From NCBI RefSeq assembly GCF_003149515.1, contig NZ_CP029145.1, forward strand, positions 2,170,001-2,234,000: a DNA stretch of 64,000 nt. Reading direction: 5' to 3'. The translations under genes were made by a program, and so were the position numbers. This document shows positions 36,874-44,988 of this stretch, piece after piece (positions within the stretch are counted from its first letter, which is position 1; every line of letters starts with the position of its first letter). Under the pieces are notes generated by a model, which saw only the letters and a program-made list of their open reading frames with translations, did not search any database and was not told the origin of the DNA. The DNA comes from Hymenobacter nivis (GTDB lineage Bacteria > Bacteroidota > Bacteroidia > Cytophagales > Hymenobacteraceae).

Positions 36874-37790
36874 TTAGGGCATTGAGTTGAAGAAGCTGTT
36901 GATGAGTGTGATAGGGCAGTTGATAGCCGATACTGGAGTGTAAACGCTCGTAATTGTAGTAGTCAAAATAGGTGGCCACGCTGGCCTGGGCGTCGGCCAG
37001 GTCGGCAAAAACGGGCCGTTCGCGCAGTTCGAGCACCTCCGTTTTGAGGCGCGACCACAAGCTTTCTGCCTGGGCATTGTCGTAGCAATCGCCGCGCCAG
37101 CTTTGCGAGCGCACGGCTTGGTGGTCGTGGCGCAACTGCCCGTAGGCGTTGCCGCAGTACAGCCCCCCCCCGGTCGGAGTGGACGAGTAGGCCGGGCGTC
37201 GCGGGTTGCGCCCAGAAAGCGCGCTGCAAGGCCCGGGTAATGAGCTTCTCCGGCATCGAAGCCCCCACCTGCCAGCCCAGCACCTGCTTGCTGGCCATAT
37301 CCTGGTACGCGCACAGGTACGCCCAGTCGCCGTTAGTCAGGGGCAAATAGGTAATGTCACTGACCCAGACCCGGTTGGCCTGGGTGGGTTTGGGCTGGTC
37401 AAGCAGCCGGTTGGGCGCGCAGCGCAGGCCGTGGGTGGAGTCGGTGGTGCGCGGGGTGTAGGCCTTGGGTTGCAGCGCGTGCAGCCCCTGTCGGCGCATG
37501 GCCGTGCGCAGGCGCTGGCAGCCCACCCGATAGCCCTGTTGGCGCAGGGCCACCCGCAGCCGGCGGGTGCCGTAGCGGCGTTTGTGGACCCCAAACACCT
37601 TGACTAGTGCCGTCTCCCAAGCCGGCTCTGGCTTAGCGACTGCTTGCTGCTGAGCTTGTTGCCAAGCATAGTAGCCGCTGGCAGGTACCTGCACTAATTG
37701 GCAGCGCAGGCGCACGGGGTACTGGCCCCGTTGCGCCTCGATAAAGCGGTAACGACTCCTTGGTCCAGTGTCTGCGAGAAGAGGACGATG
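36874..37790 (-). pseudogene. IS3-family OrfB transposase, frameshifted at a G9 run
   Basis: The upstream portion reads SRYRFIEAQRGQYPVRLRCQ, then GYYAW, RRYGTRRLRVALRQQGY and VWVSDITYLPL up to HSDRGG, all IS3 OrfB/rve features. At nine consecutive C on the plus strand (37163-37171) the frame is lost. One base fewer would give the expected Leu-Tyr-Cys-Gly. The C-terminal part (SWRGDCYDNAQAESLWSRLK, then YYNYERLHSSIGYQLP) continues in another frame to 36874. Confidence 0.75.
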
Positions 37791-37798
37791 GCTTTTTT

Positions 37799-38065
37799 TT
37801 AAATTTCCAGCTCCTGGGCCTGCCGCCGATTGGCGGCCCGCAGTTGGCGCAGTTCAGTGGCCGCGGCGGGGTCAAGTTCTGCGCCACGAGCAGCGGCCAC
37901 CGGTGTGAGCGCTTCCTTTTGCCACTTATAGATTCGTTTGGGGTCGCTATTCAGGGCGCGCGCAGCGGCCTGGGGCGAGCGGCTTTCACTAGCCAGGCGC
38001 AAGGCTTCGGCCCGGAAGGCGGCATCATAGCGCCGGCGTTTGGTAGGTGGGGGGCTGTCTTTCAT
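37799..38065 (-). CDS. IS3-family OrfA
   Basis: 88 residues from ATG 38065. KRRRYDAAFRAEALRLASES near 9-28 and KRIYKWQKEAL form the helix-turn-helix, and LRQLRAANRRQAQELEI is the leucine-zipper-like end. The frame stops at TAA just before a run of eight A, with orfB in the -1 frame. Whether OrfAB is made by slippage or the TAA is a T-to-A change in a former TTA cannot be decided here. Confidence 0.75.
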   Translation of the reverse strand: MKDSPPPTKRRRYDAAFRAEALRLASESRSPQAAARALNSDPKRIYKWQKEALTPVAAARGAELDPAAATELRQLRAANRRQAQELEI

Positions 38066-38116
38066 GACAATCGAAAGATAAGACCCTATTCTGTCCACAA
38101 TTACCCGACCACCTCA

Positions 38117-38236
38117 AGCGAGGGCGTGGTGACGAGTGCCGACGCCCACGTGGCCGATTTGGCCAAGCGCTTCGTGGCGGCCATTGCCGAGCACCGCTTC
38201 TGGGGCCGCGAGCTGAAAAGCATGCCCGCTATGTAA
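38117..38236 (+). pseudogene. 3' remnant of an unidentified gene
   Basis: An open frame with host-like composition ends SADAHVADLAKRFVAAIAEH, RFWGRELKSMPAM, then TAA at 38236. It has no start and is cut by the IS3 element at 38116. The protein family is not recognisable from about 40 residues. Confidence 0.45.
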
Positions 38237-38399
38237 AGCGTCCGGTCAGTAAAATTCCCGCGCTGGCCCAGCCAACGCAGGGATTTTTGTGTTTGCGTGG
38301 AGCCCCGGGCGGGGCGGGCAGCCCGCGCTGCTTTTCTTTGCGCGCCGGCCGCTCGGGCGGGCGCGTAGTTTCCTTCCTCTTCCCACCCCCTTTTCCGTT

Positions 38400-38915
38400 A
38401 TGACTACCATCAGCGAGAACCAAGTCGTTACCATCACTTATGACCTGAGCGTAACCGACGAAAACCAGGAAAAAGTGTTAGTTGAGTCGGCTGAAGCCGA
38501 CGCCCCCATGATCTTCATTTACGGCCAGAGCGGCTTGCCCGAAGAGTTCGAGCGCCAGCTCGACGGCAAGAACGCCGGCGACACGTTCCGGTTCAGCCTC
38601 ACCCCCGAGCAGGCCTACGGCGAGTACGACGAGCAGGCGCTGGTTGAAATTCCGAAGGACGTGTTCATGATCGACGGCAAGCTCGACGACGAGATGCTGC
38701 AAGAGGGCAACTTCCTGCCCATGGCCGACAACGAAGGCAACCACATGCAGGCTAAGGTGGTCAGCATCGGCGAAACCGCCGTGCAAATGGACTTTAACCA
38801 CCCGCTGGCCGGCATGGTGATGCACTTCGACGGCAAAGTGGCCGACGTGCGCCCCGCTACCCCCGAGGAGCTGGCCCACGGCCACGTGCACGGCGAAGGC
38901 GGCCACCAGCACTAA
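38400..38915 (+). CDS. slyD: FKBP-type peptidyl-prolyl isomerase, SlyD-like
   Basis: 171-residue cytoplasmic chaperone/isomerase. VTITYDLSVTDENQEKVLVE near 10-29 starts the FKBP half-domain, followed by GQSGLPEEFERQLDGKNAGD near 42-61, the insert-in-flap domain, and HPLAGMVMHFDGKV near 133-146. The short His-rich tail (HGHVHGEGGHQH) resembles the metal-binding tail of SlyD. ATG 38400 is preferred over upstream open frame in low-complexity sequence. Confidence 0.92.
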   Translation: MTTISENQVVTITYDLSVTDENQEKVLVESAEADAPMIFIYGQSGLPEEFERQLDGKNAGDTFRFSLTPEQAYGEYDEQALVEIPKDVFMIDGKLDDEMLQEGNFLPMADNEGNHMQAKVVSIGETAVQMDFNHPLAGMVMHFDGKVADVRPATPEELAHGHVHGEGGHQH

Positions 38916-38948
38916 TCGCCCCGGGGCCCCCGGGGCCCCAATGCTATG

Positions 38949-38990
38949 CAACGAGCGGCTCGCCAGTGGTGGGCCGCTCGTTGTTTTATA
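38949..38990 (+). terminator. Intrinsic terminator after slyD
   Basis: CAACGAGCGGC (38949) pairs with GCCGCTCGTTG (38973-38983), followed by TTTTA. Confidence 0.8.
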
Positions 38991-39023
38991 CAACCGTTAG
39001 TTGCTTGTTGTCAGTAATTGTAT

Positions 39024-39188
39024 GAAGCTGTTATGGGAAATCGTCAGACCGTCATACTGAACGCAGCCGAAGCATCTCTACTGCTCAACTAATCAGGATT
39101 ACTGCTGCGGGAGAGATGCTTCGGCTGCGCGAACGCCAGATGAGCATGACATTCAATTTTGAATTTCCAGACTTCCTAAACAGCTTTT
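39024..39188. repeat. Palindromic interspersed repeat R2
   Basis: Edges GAAGCTGTTA and TAAACAGCTTTT. The interior has GTCATACTGAACGCAGCCGA, then AGCATCTCT, facing AGAGATGCTTCGGCTGCG and GAGCATGAC. It is the same class as R1 but with a longer loop. It fills the space between slyD and the acpH-like gene. Confidence 0.7.
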
Positions 39189-39293
39189 ATAACTCTAGGA
39201 CTTACGCAAAGAGTTGCCTTTCAGAAAAACTCTCTTGACTAACGACTGACGACCAGCAGTGAGTGATACCTTCTGCCCAGCCGCTGAGCGCGT

Positions 39294-39902
39294 CTAGGGC
39301 CCCGGGTAGCCCGCCGCGGCAAATGCCTGCAATTCCGGGAAGAACGCTTGGAAATCGGCTTCGTAGGCGGCGTAGTTGGCCACCAGCTCCAGCCCCCCCC
39401 GCTCCAGGCCCGAGCCGGGCGCGGCGCGGCGGCTGAGGCCGGCCAGGGCCCTAGCCACGCCCGCCACTTCGGCGTAGTGCCCCAGCCAGTCGTGCTGCAC
39501 CAGGTGCGGAAAAAACTGTTGCACCCGGGCCGGAAAATCGGCCTGCCGGGCCTCCAGTTGGGCGTACACGCGGCGGGTGAATGCGGGCAGGGGCTCGGCC
39601 GAAAACCCAGCGAAGCCCCGGGCCAGGAAGTGGTCGAAAAACACGTCGCTCACCACGCCCGCGTACTTGCCGTGGCCGGCCAGGCGCAGGCGGGCCGTGG
39701 CGCGGCGCACCACCGGGTGCTGATCGGTGAAGGCATCAATGGCGCGGTGCTGGCGGATGCCGGCCTGCACGCCGGGCGCGTGGGCGTAGGCTTCGAGCCG
39801 GCGGCCGGGCACGGCGTCGGCCACGAACTGGCCCACGAGGTGGTCGGCGTAGGCGGCGGCGTAGGGCGGGCCGGCGAGGAAGAGGTGGGCCAAAAAATTC
39901 AT
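39294..39902 (-). CDS. Acyl-carrier-protein phosphodiesterase (AcpH-like)
   Basis: 202 residues from ATG 39902: MNFLAHLFLAG, then VGQFVADAVPGR near 23-34, HRAIDAFTDQHPVVRRATAR near 52-71 and GVVSDVFFDHFLAR near 82-95. These are hallmarks of the AcpH family, which removes the phosphopantetheine group from ACP. The frame remains open far upstream, but that part is antisense to the pyridoxamine-oxidase-like gene and is excluded. Confidence 0.85.
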   Translation of the reverse strand: MNFLAHLFLAGPPYAAAYADHLVGQFVADAVPGRRLEAYAHAPGVQAGIRQHRAIDAFTDQHPVVRRATARLRLAGHGKYAGVVSDVFFDHFLARGFAGFSAEPLPAFTRRVYAQLEARQADFPARVQQFFPHLVQHDWLGHYAEVAGVARALAGLSRRAAPGSGLERGGLELVANYAAYEADFQAFFPELQAFAAAGYPGP

Positions 39903-40016
39903 TGAAGGCGGAAGATAGGGGCTCGGCGCGGGGCCCGGCGCCAACCCCGGCCCGCCGGGGGCCGTACATGGAAGCCTGACCCCACCAGCCGGTTTCCTTC
40001 CTAACCATTCCCTCCC

Positions 40017-40532
40017 ATGTCTGATTCGAAAACGCCCGTTACCCACGACCTGAACAAGCTGTTTGATAAAATCAAGGACGTGCGCATTGCCATGCTCACC
40101 ACCTTCGACGAGCAGCAGAACCTGCACAGCCGCCCCATGGCCACCATCCGGCCCGAGGCCGACGGCTCGCTGCTGTTCCTCACCGACGCCGATTCGGCCA
40201 AGGTGTACGAAGTGAACAAAGACAGCAAAGTGAACCTGAGCTACACCAACCCCGAAACCAACGTGTACGTGTCGGTATCGGGCACGGCCAACGCCTACCG
40301 GGACGCCGCCAAGGCCGCCGAGCTGTATACCGAGCCGCTGCGCGCCTGGTTCCCGAAGGGCAAGGACGACCCCAGCATCATGATTTTGAAGGTGACCGTG
40401 GAGCGCGGCGAATACTGGGACTCGCCCAGCAGCCTGCTCAGCCGCGCCTACGGCTACGTCCGCGCCGTGGCCACCGGCGAGGCCAGCAAGGACGACGACG
40501 TGAACGAGCACGCCCAGGTAGTAGTAAAATAA
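40017..40532 (+). CDS. Pyridoxamine 5'-phosphate oxidase family protein (general stress protein 26-like)
   Basis: 171 residues with a split-barrel flavin-binding fold: IKDVRIAMLTTFDEQQNLHS near 19-38, RPMATIRPEADGSLLFLTDA near 39-58, VNLSYTNPETNVYVSVSGTA near 72-91 and WFPKGKDDPSIMILKVTVER near 110-129. This pattern is of the stress-protein-26 subgroup, which binds FMN or FAD; the substrate is unknown. It is divergent from the acpH-like gene. Confidence 0.85.
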   Translation: MSDSKTPVTHDLNKLFDKIKDVRIAMLTTFDEQQNLHSRPMATIRPEADGSLLFLTDADSAKVYEVNKDSKVNLSYTNPETNVYVSVSGTANAYRDAAKAAELYTEPLRAWFPKGKDDPSIMILKVTVERGEYWDSPSSLLSRAYGYVRAVATGEASKDDDVNEHAQVVVK

Positions 40533-40571
40533 CGGCGGGCCCGGAACTCCTGGGCCCCTGGTTGTTTAGGA

Positions 40572-40600
40572 AGGGCCGGAAGCAATTCCGGCCCTTTTTT
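40572..40600 (+). terminator. Intrinsic terminator
   Basis: GGGCCGGAA, loop GCAA, TTCCGGCCC, then TTTTTT at 40595-40600: a textbook hairpin ending the upstream gene. Confidence 0.9.
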
Positions 40601-41365
40601 GTGTCCTCTCCGCGCCGGCTTTCCACCGGCTCACGCCCCCTCGCCTTGCCCCTTACCACACTTTCCCTCGTCACGCTGCAGCCCGGCCACGCCCGCTGGG
40701 CCCTGGCCCAAATGGGCACCGCCCCGCCGCAGCTGCGGCGCGTGGCGGGCCTGCGCTTCGCCAAGCTGCTGGGCAGCGGCGCGGGTGGCTTCGGGGCCCT
40801 GCCCAACCTGCGCCGCTACGGCCTGATGGCCGTGTGGGCCGACGCCGACGCTGCCGCCGCGTTCTTCGCCCAGCACCCGCTCTGGCAGGCCTACCAAACC
40901 CGCGCCGCCGAAACCTGGACGGCCCACCTGGGGCCCATCAAAGCGCACGGGCTCTGGGACGGCACCGCCCCATTTGACTACCCCGCCGACGCCCCAACGG
41001 CTGCCCTAGCCGCTGGGGGCCCCGTGGCCGTGCTCACCCGCGCCAGCATCCGGTGGTGGAAAACACCCCGCTTCTGGCGCTACGTAGCTCCCACCAGCGC
41101 GGCCCTGGCAGGGGCCCCCGGCGTGGCCCTGGCCATCGGGTTGGGCGAGCTGCCGGTGGTGCGCCAGGCCACGTTCAGCGTGTGGCGCTCGGCGGCAGCC
41201 ATGCAGCAGTACGCCTACCACGACGCCCGCCATCGCGAAGCCATGCGCCTCACGCGCCAGGAAAACTGGTACGCCGAGGAGATGTTCGCCCGCTTCCAGG
41301 TGCTGGCCAGCGCCGGCACCGTGGACGGCAACGACCCGCTGGCCGGGCTGTTCGCGGCCGAATAA
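40601..41365 (+). CDS. Spheroidene monooxygenase (CrtA)-like protein
   Basis: About 250 residues. GTAPPQLRRVAGLRFAKLLG, GAGGFGALPNLRRYGLMAVW and VLTRASIRWWKTPRFWRYV match the CrtA family of heme-dependent carotenoid oxygenases, as do GLGELPVVRQATFSVWRSAA and ENWYAEEMFARFQVL. No ATG fits: GTG 40601 or TTG 40646 are the candidates, the latter closer to where homology begins. A pigmented lifestyle would fit, but no other carotenoid gene is nearby, so the substrate is uncertain. Confidence 0.75.
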   Translation: MSSPRRLSTGSRPLALPLTTLSLVTLQPGHARWALAQMGTAPPQLRRVAGLRFAKLLGSGAGGFGALPNLRRYGLMAVWADADAAAAFFAQHPLWQAYQTRAAETWTAHLGPIKAHGLWDGTAPFDYPADAPTAALAAGGPVAVLTRASIRWWKTPRFWRYVAPTSAALAGAPGVALAIGLGELPVVRQATFSVWRSAAAMQQYAYHDARHREAMRLTRQENWYAEEMFARFQVLASAGTVDGNDPLAGLFAAE

Positions 41366-41489
41366 TTCAGTGGTAGTACCCGGACAATGGCGGAGCGGCA
41401 TCGGTCCGGTTCCATCCTAATTTTCTGATATTTAGCACTTTCATGTTCGGGGCCCCAGCTGCTTCGCGCTGGGGCAGCGCACGGGCAAG

Positions 41490-42113
41490 CACGGCGGTGC
41501 CTGTTGGTTTACCACCTTCATCGTGGAGCGCGACAAGCTGGGTTTGACCGAAACGGTAAAGCTATTTTTTGCCGTCTCGAATGCGGTGTTCGACGCATCC
41601 ATTGCCACCTGGAAGGCCAAGCGGTTTTACGGCTACTGCCGACCCATCACGGCCATTCGCTACCTGTTTCGGGGCAAAACCATTCAGGCCTGGGGCGGGG
41701 CCGGCAAGGGCGTCGTCGACCTGCCCGGCGAGCTATGGCGGCCGTTTCAAGCCGATAACTTTCTTACCCCGCCGTTCTCGGAGTACGTTTCGGGCCACAG
41801 CGCCTTCAGCATGGCCGCCGCTACGGTGCTCAAAGCCTACACCGGCAGCAACCAGTTCGGCTACTTCTACATGCAGCGCAAGCCGCTGACCGCCGACCCG
41901 CCCGAAGAGGCACTGGTCATCCTGCTGGTTTGGAACACGTTCCGCGACGCAGCCTTCGACGCCAGCGAATCGCGCCTCTACGGCAGCATTCATTTCTACG
42001 AGGGCAACGTAGCCGGGCTGGAGCGGGGCAAAAAGATGGGCACCAATGCCTTCCAGAAAGCGCAGGCCTACCGGGCGGGCACAGTAGCGCAGCCGGCAGT
42101 GGAATGGCTTTAA
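41490..42113 (+). pseudogene. Vanadium haloperoxidase-like (PAP2 superfamily) C-terminal fragment
   Basis: The readable part starts WFTTFIVERDKLGLTETVKL and includes ASIATWKAKRFYGYCRPITA, GKTIQAWGGAGKGV, LTPPFSEYVSGHSAFSMAAA and RLYGSIHFYEGNVAGLERGK. These include the conserved acid-phosphatase-like SGH and H residues that bind vanadate or phosphate. The N-terminal half typical of this family is missing, and upstream sequence shows no homology, so it is probably a truncated gene. A GTG at 41523 could start a short product. Confidence 0.65.
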
Positions 42114-42296
42114 CGGCGCGGAGACGCGAACTACAGCGTTCGCACTACTGCCCGGCGTATCAAATAGGGGCGTGTGTTCGGTCGAAAAAGCGAGAAACTG
42201 AACCCTGGGGCGGCGCACGGGGCCGGTGGGCCGTATGGTTGAGCAGGGGGCCCGGCCGGTGCCGCCCATTTGCTCACGCCGATTCCCGAAGATACC

Positions 42297-43742
42297 ATGG
42301 CCGAAGACACTGCTGATTTTGACCTGATTGTGCTTGGGGCCGGTTCGGCCGGGCTGGGGCTAGCCCTGTTCATGGCCCGTATTAAGCTGCGGGTGCTGCT
42401 CATCGACCGCACGGCCGAAGACGTGGGCGGCGACTGCCTCAACCACGGCTGCGTGCCCAGCAAGGCCCTGATTCATGCCGCGCGGCAGGTGCACCAGGCC
42501 CGGCAGGCCACCCAGTTTGGCTTGCAGGTGAGCGGCCCGGCCGATATGGCCAAGGTGATGGCCTACGTGCAGGGCCGGCAGGACATCATCCGCCACCACG
42601 AAAACCCGGAGTATCTGCGCGGGCTGGGCGTCACCGTCGAAATCGGAACGCCCCGGTTTGTGGGCGACCACGCCGTGGAAATCAACGGCCATACCCACAC
42701 CGGGCGCAAGCTGGTGGTAGCCACCGGCTCGCGGCCGCAGCAGCTGCAAGTGCCCGGCTCCGAGCAGGTGCGCCTCTACGACAACCAGCACGTGTGGGAC
42801 CTGCGCGAGCTGCCCCGGCGCTTGCTAGTGGTGGGCGGGGGCCCCAACGGCGTGGAGCTGGGCCAGGCCATGCAGCGGCTAGGCGCGCAGGTAACCATTG
42901 TGCACCGCGGGCCCAGCATTCTCGAAAAGGAAGACCCCACCATCCGGGCCGTGCTGGCCGAGCGGCTGCGGGCCGAGGGCCTCGTCGTTCACCTGGAAGC
43001 CGAAGTAGAGGCTTTTACGTCGGCCTCGCAGGCCCGCGTGAAGCCCAGGGCTGACGACCCGTTTACGGTGGATTTTGACCTGGTGTACGTGGCAATTGGG
43101 CGGCACGTGAGCTTTGAGGGGCTGCAATTGGAACGCGCCGGGGTGGACGTGGACGAGAAAGGCCACATTTGCCTCAACGAGCATCTGCAAACTACCAACC
43201 CCGATATTTTCGTGGCCGGCGACGCGGCCAACTCGCTCAAGTTCAGCCACGGGGCCGAGCTGCACGTGCGCCTGCTGCTGTTCAACTTCTTCTCGCCCAT
43301 CAAGAAGAAACTCAGCTACGACCACTTTTCCTGGGTCACCTTCACCGATCCCGAGGTGGCGCACTTCGGCCTCGATGCCGCCGAGCTCGACAAGCGCGGC
43401 ACGGCCTACGAGCGCTGGGAAACCGACTTTGCCGACGACGACCGCGCCGTGGTGGACAGCTACCGCGACGGCCGGTTGCTACTTTTCATCGAGAAACATG
43501 CCCTGCCGCTGCCCGGCCGCAAGCGCCGCATCCTGGGCGGAGCCATGGTGGCCCCCGGCGCGGGCGAACTCATTCAGGAGCTGATTCTGGCCAATGCCAG
43601 CGGGCTGGGCATCAGCGAGCTATTCGACAAAGTGTACCCGTACCCCGTGGCGGCCCGCATCAACCAGCAGCTCATTGTGGCGCACCAGGACGTGTCGCCG
43701 CTGCTGCAAACGGCGCTCGACGTGGCGTTTAAGCTGCAATAG
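42297..43742 (+). CDS. Flavoprotein pyridine nucleotide-disulfide oxidoreductase
   Basis: 481 residues of the dihydrolipoamide dehydrogenase/mercuric reductase family. FAD site LIVLGAGSAGLGLALFMAR at about 9-27, redox-active pair GGDCLNHGCVPSKALIH at about 43-59, NAD(P) site VVGGGPNGVELGQAMQRLGA near 180-199, and FAD-binding NPDIFVAGDAAN near 300. The C-terminal dimerisation domain is present, but the family His-Glu pair is not obvious, so the substrate may not be lipoamide. It stands alone, outside any 2-oxoacid dehydrogenase operon. Confidence 0.88.
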   Translation: MAEDTADFDLIVLGAGSAGLGLALFMARIKLRVLLIDRTAEDVGGDCLNHGCVPSKALIHAARQVHQARQATQFGLQVSGPADMAKVMAYVQGRQDIIRHHENPEYLRGLGVTVEIGTPRFVGDHAVEINGHTHTGRKLVVATGSRPQQLQVPGSEQVRLYDNQHVWDLRELPRRLLVVGGGPNGVELGQAMQRLGAQVTIVHRGPSILEKEDPTIRAVLAERLRAEGLVVHLEAEVEAFTSASQARVKPRADDPFTVDFDLVYVAIGRHVSFEGLQLERAGVDVDEKGHICLNEHLQTTNPDIFVAGDAANSLKFSHGAELHVRLLLFNFFSPIKKKLSYDHFSWVTFTDPEVAHFGLDAAELDKRGTAYERWETDFADDDRAVVDSYRDGRLLLFIEKHALPLPGRKRRILGGAMVAPGAGELIQELILANASGLGISELFDKVYPYPVAARINQQLIVAHQDVSPLLQTALDVAFKLQ

Positions 43743-43750
43743 GGGCCCGG

Positions 43751-44356
43751 CTACAGCGCCGCGGCCACCCGGCGCACCGACACGCGCTGGCGGTAATCGG
43801 GGTTGAAGTAAGTGAACTTGATGCGGCCATCGCGGCCGATGACGTAGGTAGCCGGCACGGGCAGCACATCGTCGGGCGAAGCGTTGGCCTTTTGTAAATC
43901 CACCCCGAAGGCCTTGTACTTGAGCACGGTAGCGGGATCCACGGTGAAGGCCGTGTGGTAGGCAGTCATAATGGCAAAGTCCTGGTCGTGCACGATGGGG
44001 AAGGCCGCCTTGGTCTTGGCCACGGTCTTGCCGATGTTCTCCTGAGTTTCGGGCGTTACCACCACCACTTGGGCCCCCTTGGCCGTGAGCAGTTGCAAGG
44101 AATCCTGCAACTGGCTGAGCTGCTTGTTGCAGAAGGGGCACCACTGACCCCGGTAGAAGTAGAGCACCACCGGCCCTTTCTTCAGCAACTGCTGTAGCGC
44201 CACGGGCCGGCCGGCGGCATCGAGGCCCTTGAAAGCCGGGGCCACCGAGCCCACGACCAGGGGCGTGGCCATGCGAGGCGGCGTTTGCTGGGCATAGCTG
44301 GCCACGGGCAAGGCCAAGGCGAGTGCGGCAAGGGGTATCAGCAGGCGGTTGCTCAT
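43751..44356 (-). CDS. Secreted AhpC/TSA-type peroxiredoxin-like protein
   Basis: 201 residues. A signal peptide (LLIPLAALALALPVASYAQQ) precedes a thioredoxin fold with VVLYFYRGQWCPFCNKQLSQ near 63-82 and VTPETQENI near 99. The CPFC pair on a PRGQWCPFC-like loop is typical of periplasmic AhpC/TSA proteins that reduce peroxides. It converges with the flavoprotein gene 9 bases away. Confidence 0.85.
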   Translation of the reverse strand: MSNRLLIPLAALALALPVASYAQQTPPRMATPLVVGSVAPAFKGLDAAGRPVALQQLLKKGPVVLYFYRGQWCPFCNKQLSQLQDSLQLLTAKGAQVVVVTPETQENIGKTVAKTKAAFPIVHDQDFAIMTAYHTAFTVDPATVLKYKAFGVDLQKANASPDDVLPVPATYVIGRDGRIKFTYFNPDYRQRVSVRRVAAAL

Positions 44357-44859
44357 GGCCGCAAGGTAGCCACTTTAGGCCCCCAAGGGCTGGTTTCCCC
44401 CGCCCCCAGCAATGGCTGCCTGGGCCCACCGGAGGACCAAAAGCCGCCGGGCAGCGCCGCCCGGGCGTCTTTATCGACGGAGCGCAGCACGAGTTCATAG
44501 CCGTCGGCGGCGAGCAGGCGCAGGCTGCGGGTTTGGTAGCTGCCGACGGCCCGCAGCGCGCGTAGGCCGGCGGGCCCCAGCCACAGCACCAGCGCCGATA
44601 CTGGCGTGGCCCACAGCGCCCGGTGGTGGGTGCCCCACAGGGCCCGCCACAGCAGCCCGGCGGCGTATTCGGGCCCGGCCGCCACCAGCACAGTGGCCGA
44701 ATCAGGGGCCCAGCGGGCGGGCGGGGGCCCGGCCACGCCCGCCCCGCGGCGGCTGGCGGCCGGAAGCAGCAGCCCCGCCACTAGCACCAGCAGCGCCAAT
44801 GCCGCCCCGCCTAAGGCCCTGCCCAGGGCCCTGCCCAAAATCTTCAGCCCGCGACGCAT
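44353..44859 (-). CDS. Membrane-anchored protein sharing a domain with the divergent neighbour
   Basis: 168 residues from ATG 44859: an N-terminal hydrophobic segment (ALGGAALALLVLVAGLLLPA), then HRALWATPVSALVLW, SYQTRSLRLLAADGYELVLR and SVDKDARAALPGG. The last blocks mirror RQVWATPVAMTVLN and ALDKDPRKTLPPL in the gene at 44989. Here the protein stops just where the neighbour's larger domain continues. Function unknown. It overlaps the peroxiredoxin start by 4 bases. Confidence 0.6.
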   Translation of the reverse strand: MRRGLKILGRALGRALGGAALALLVLVAGLLLPAASRRGAGVAGPPPARWAPDSATVLVAAGPEYAAGLLWRALWGTHHRALWATPVSALVLWLGPAGLRALRAVGSYQTRSLRLLAADGYELVLRSVDKDARAALPGGFWSSGGPRQPLLGAGETSPWGPKVATLRP

Positions 44860-44988
44860 AATGGCAGAAATTGCACAAGAGCCATATTTAATCCAATGAA
44901 ACAACGACCCGCCGGCCCTTATACTGCAGAGCCCCGCCGTGGTTATGGCGCAGCGCGGGCCGCCTTTTTTGGGGCGCTTGCGTAAGCA

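Larger units (their letters stand above)
36847..38116. mobile_element. IS3-family insertion sequence
   Basis: Ends TGAGGTGGTCCGATTACG (36847) and, reverse-complemented, TGAGGTGGTCGGGTAATTG (from 38116) are imperfect inverted repeats. The element contains orfA and orfB on the minus strand. No target duplication could be recognised, so the flanks have probably been rearranged. Confidence 0.75.

Noticed and set aside
37790..37810. Programmed -1 frameshift between IS3 orfA and orfB
   Set aside because: The TAA occurs before the A8 run, so a standard slip there would come too late; a T-to-A change in a former TTA is an equal explanation.
39903..40511. N-terminal extension of the AcpH-like frame
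   Set aside because: Antisense to the pyridoxamine-oxidase-like gene; homology begins at ATG 39902.
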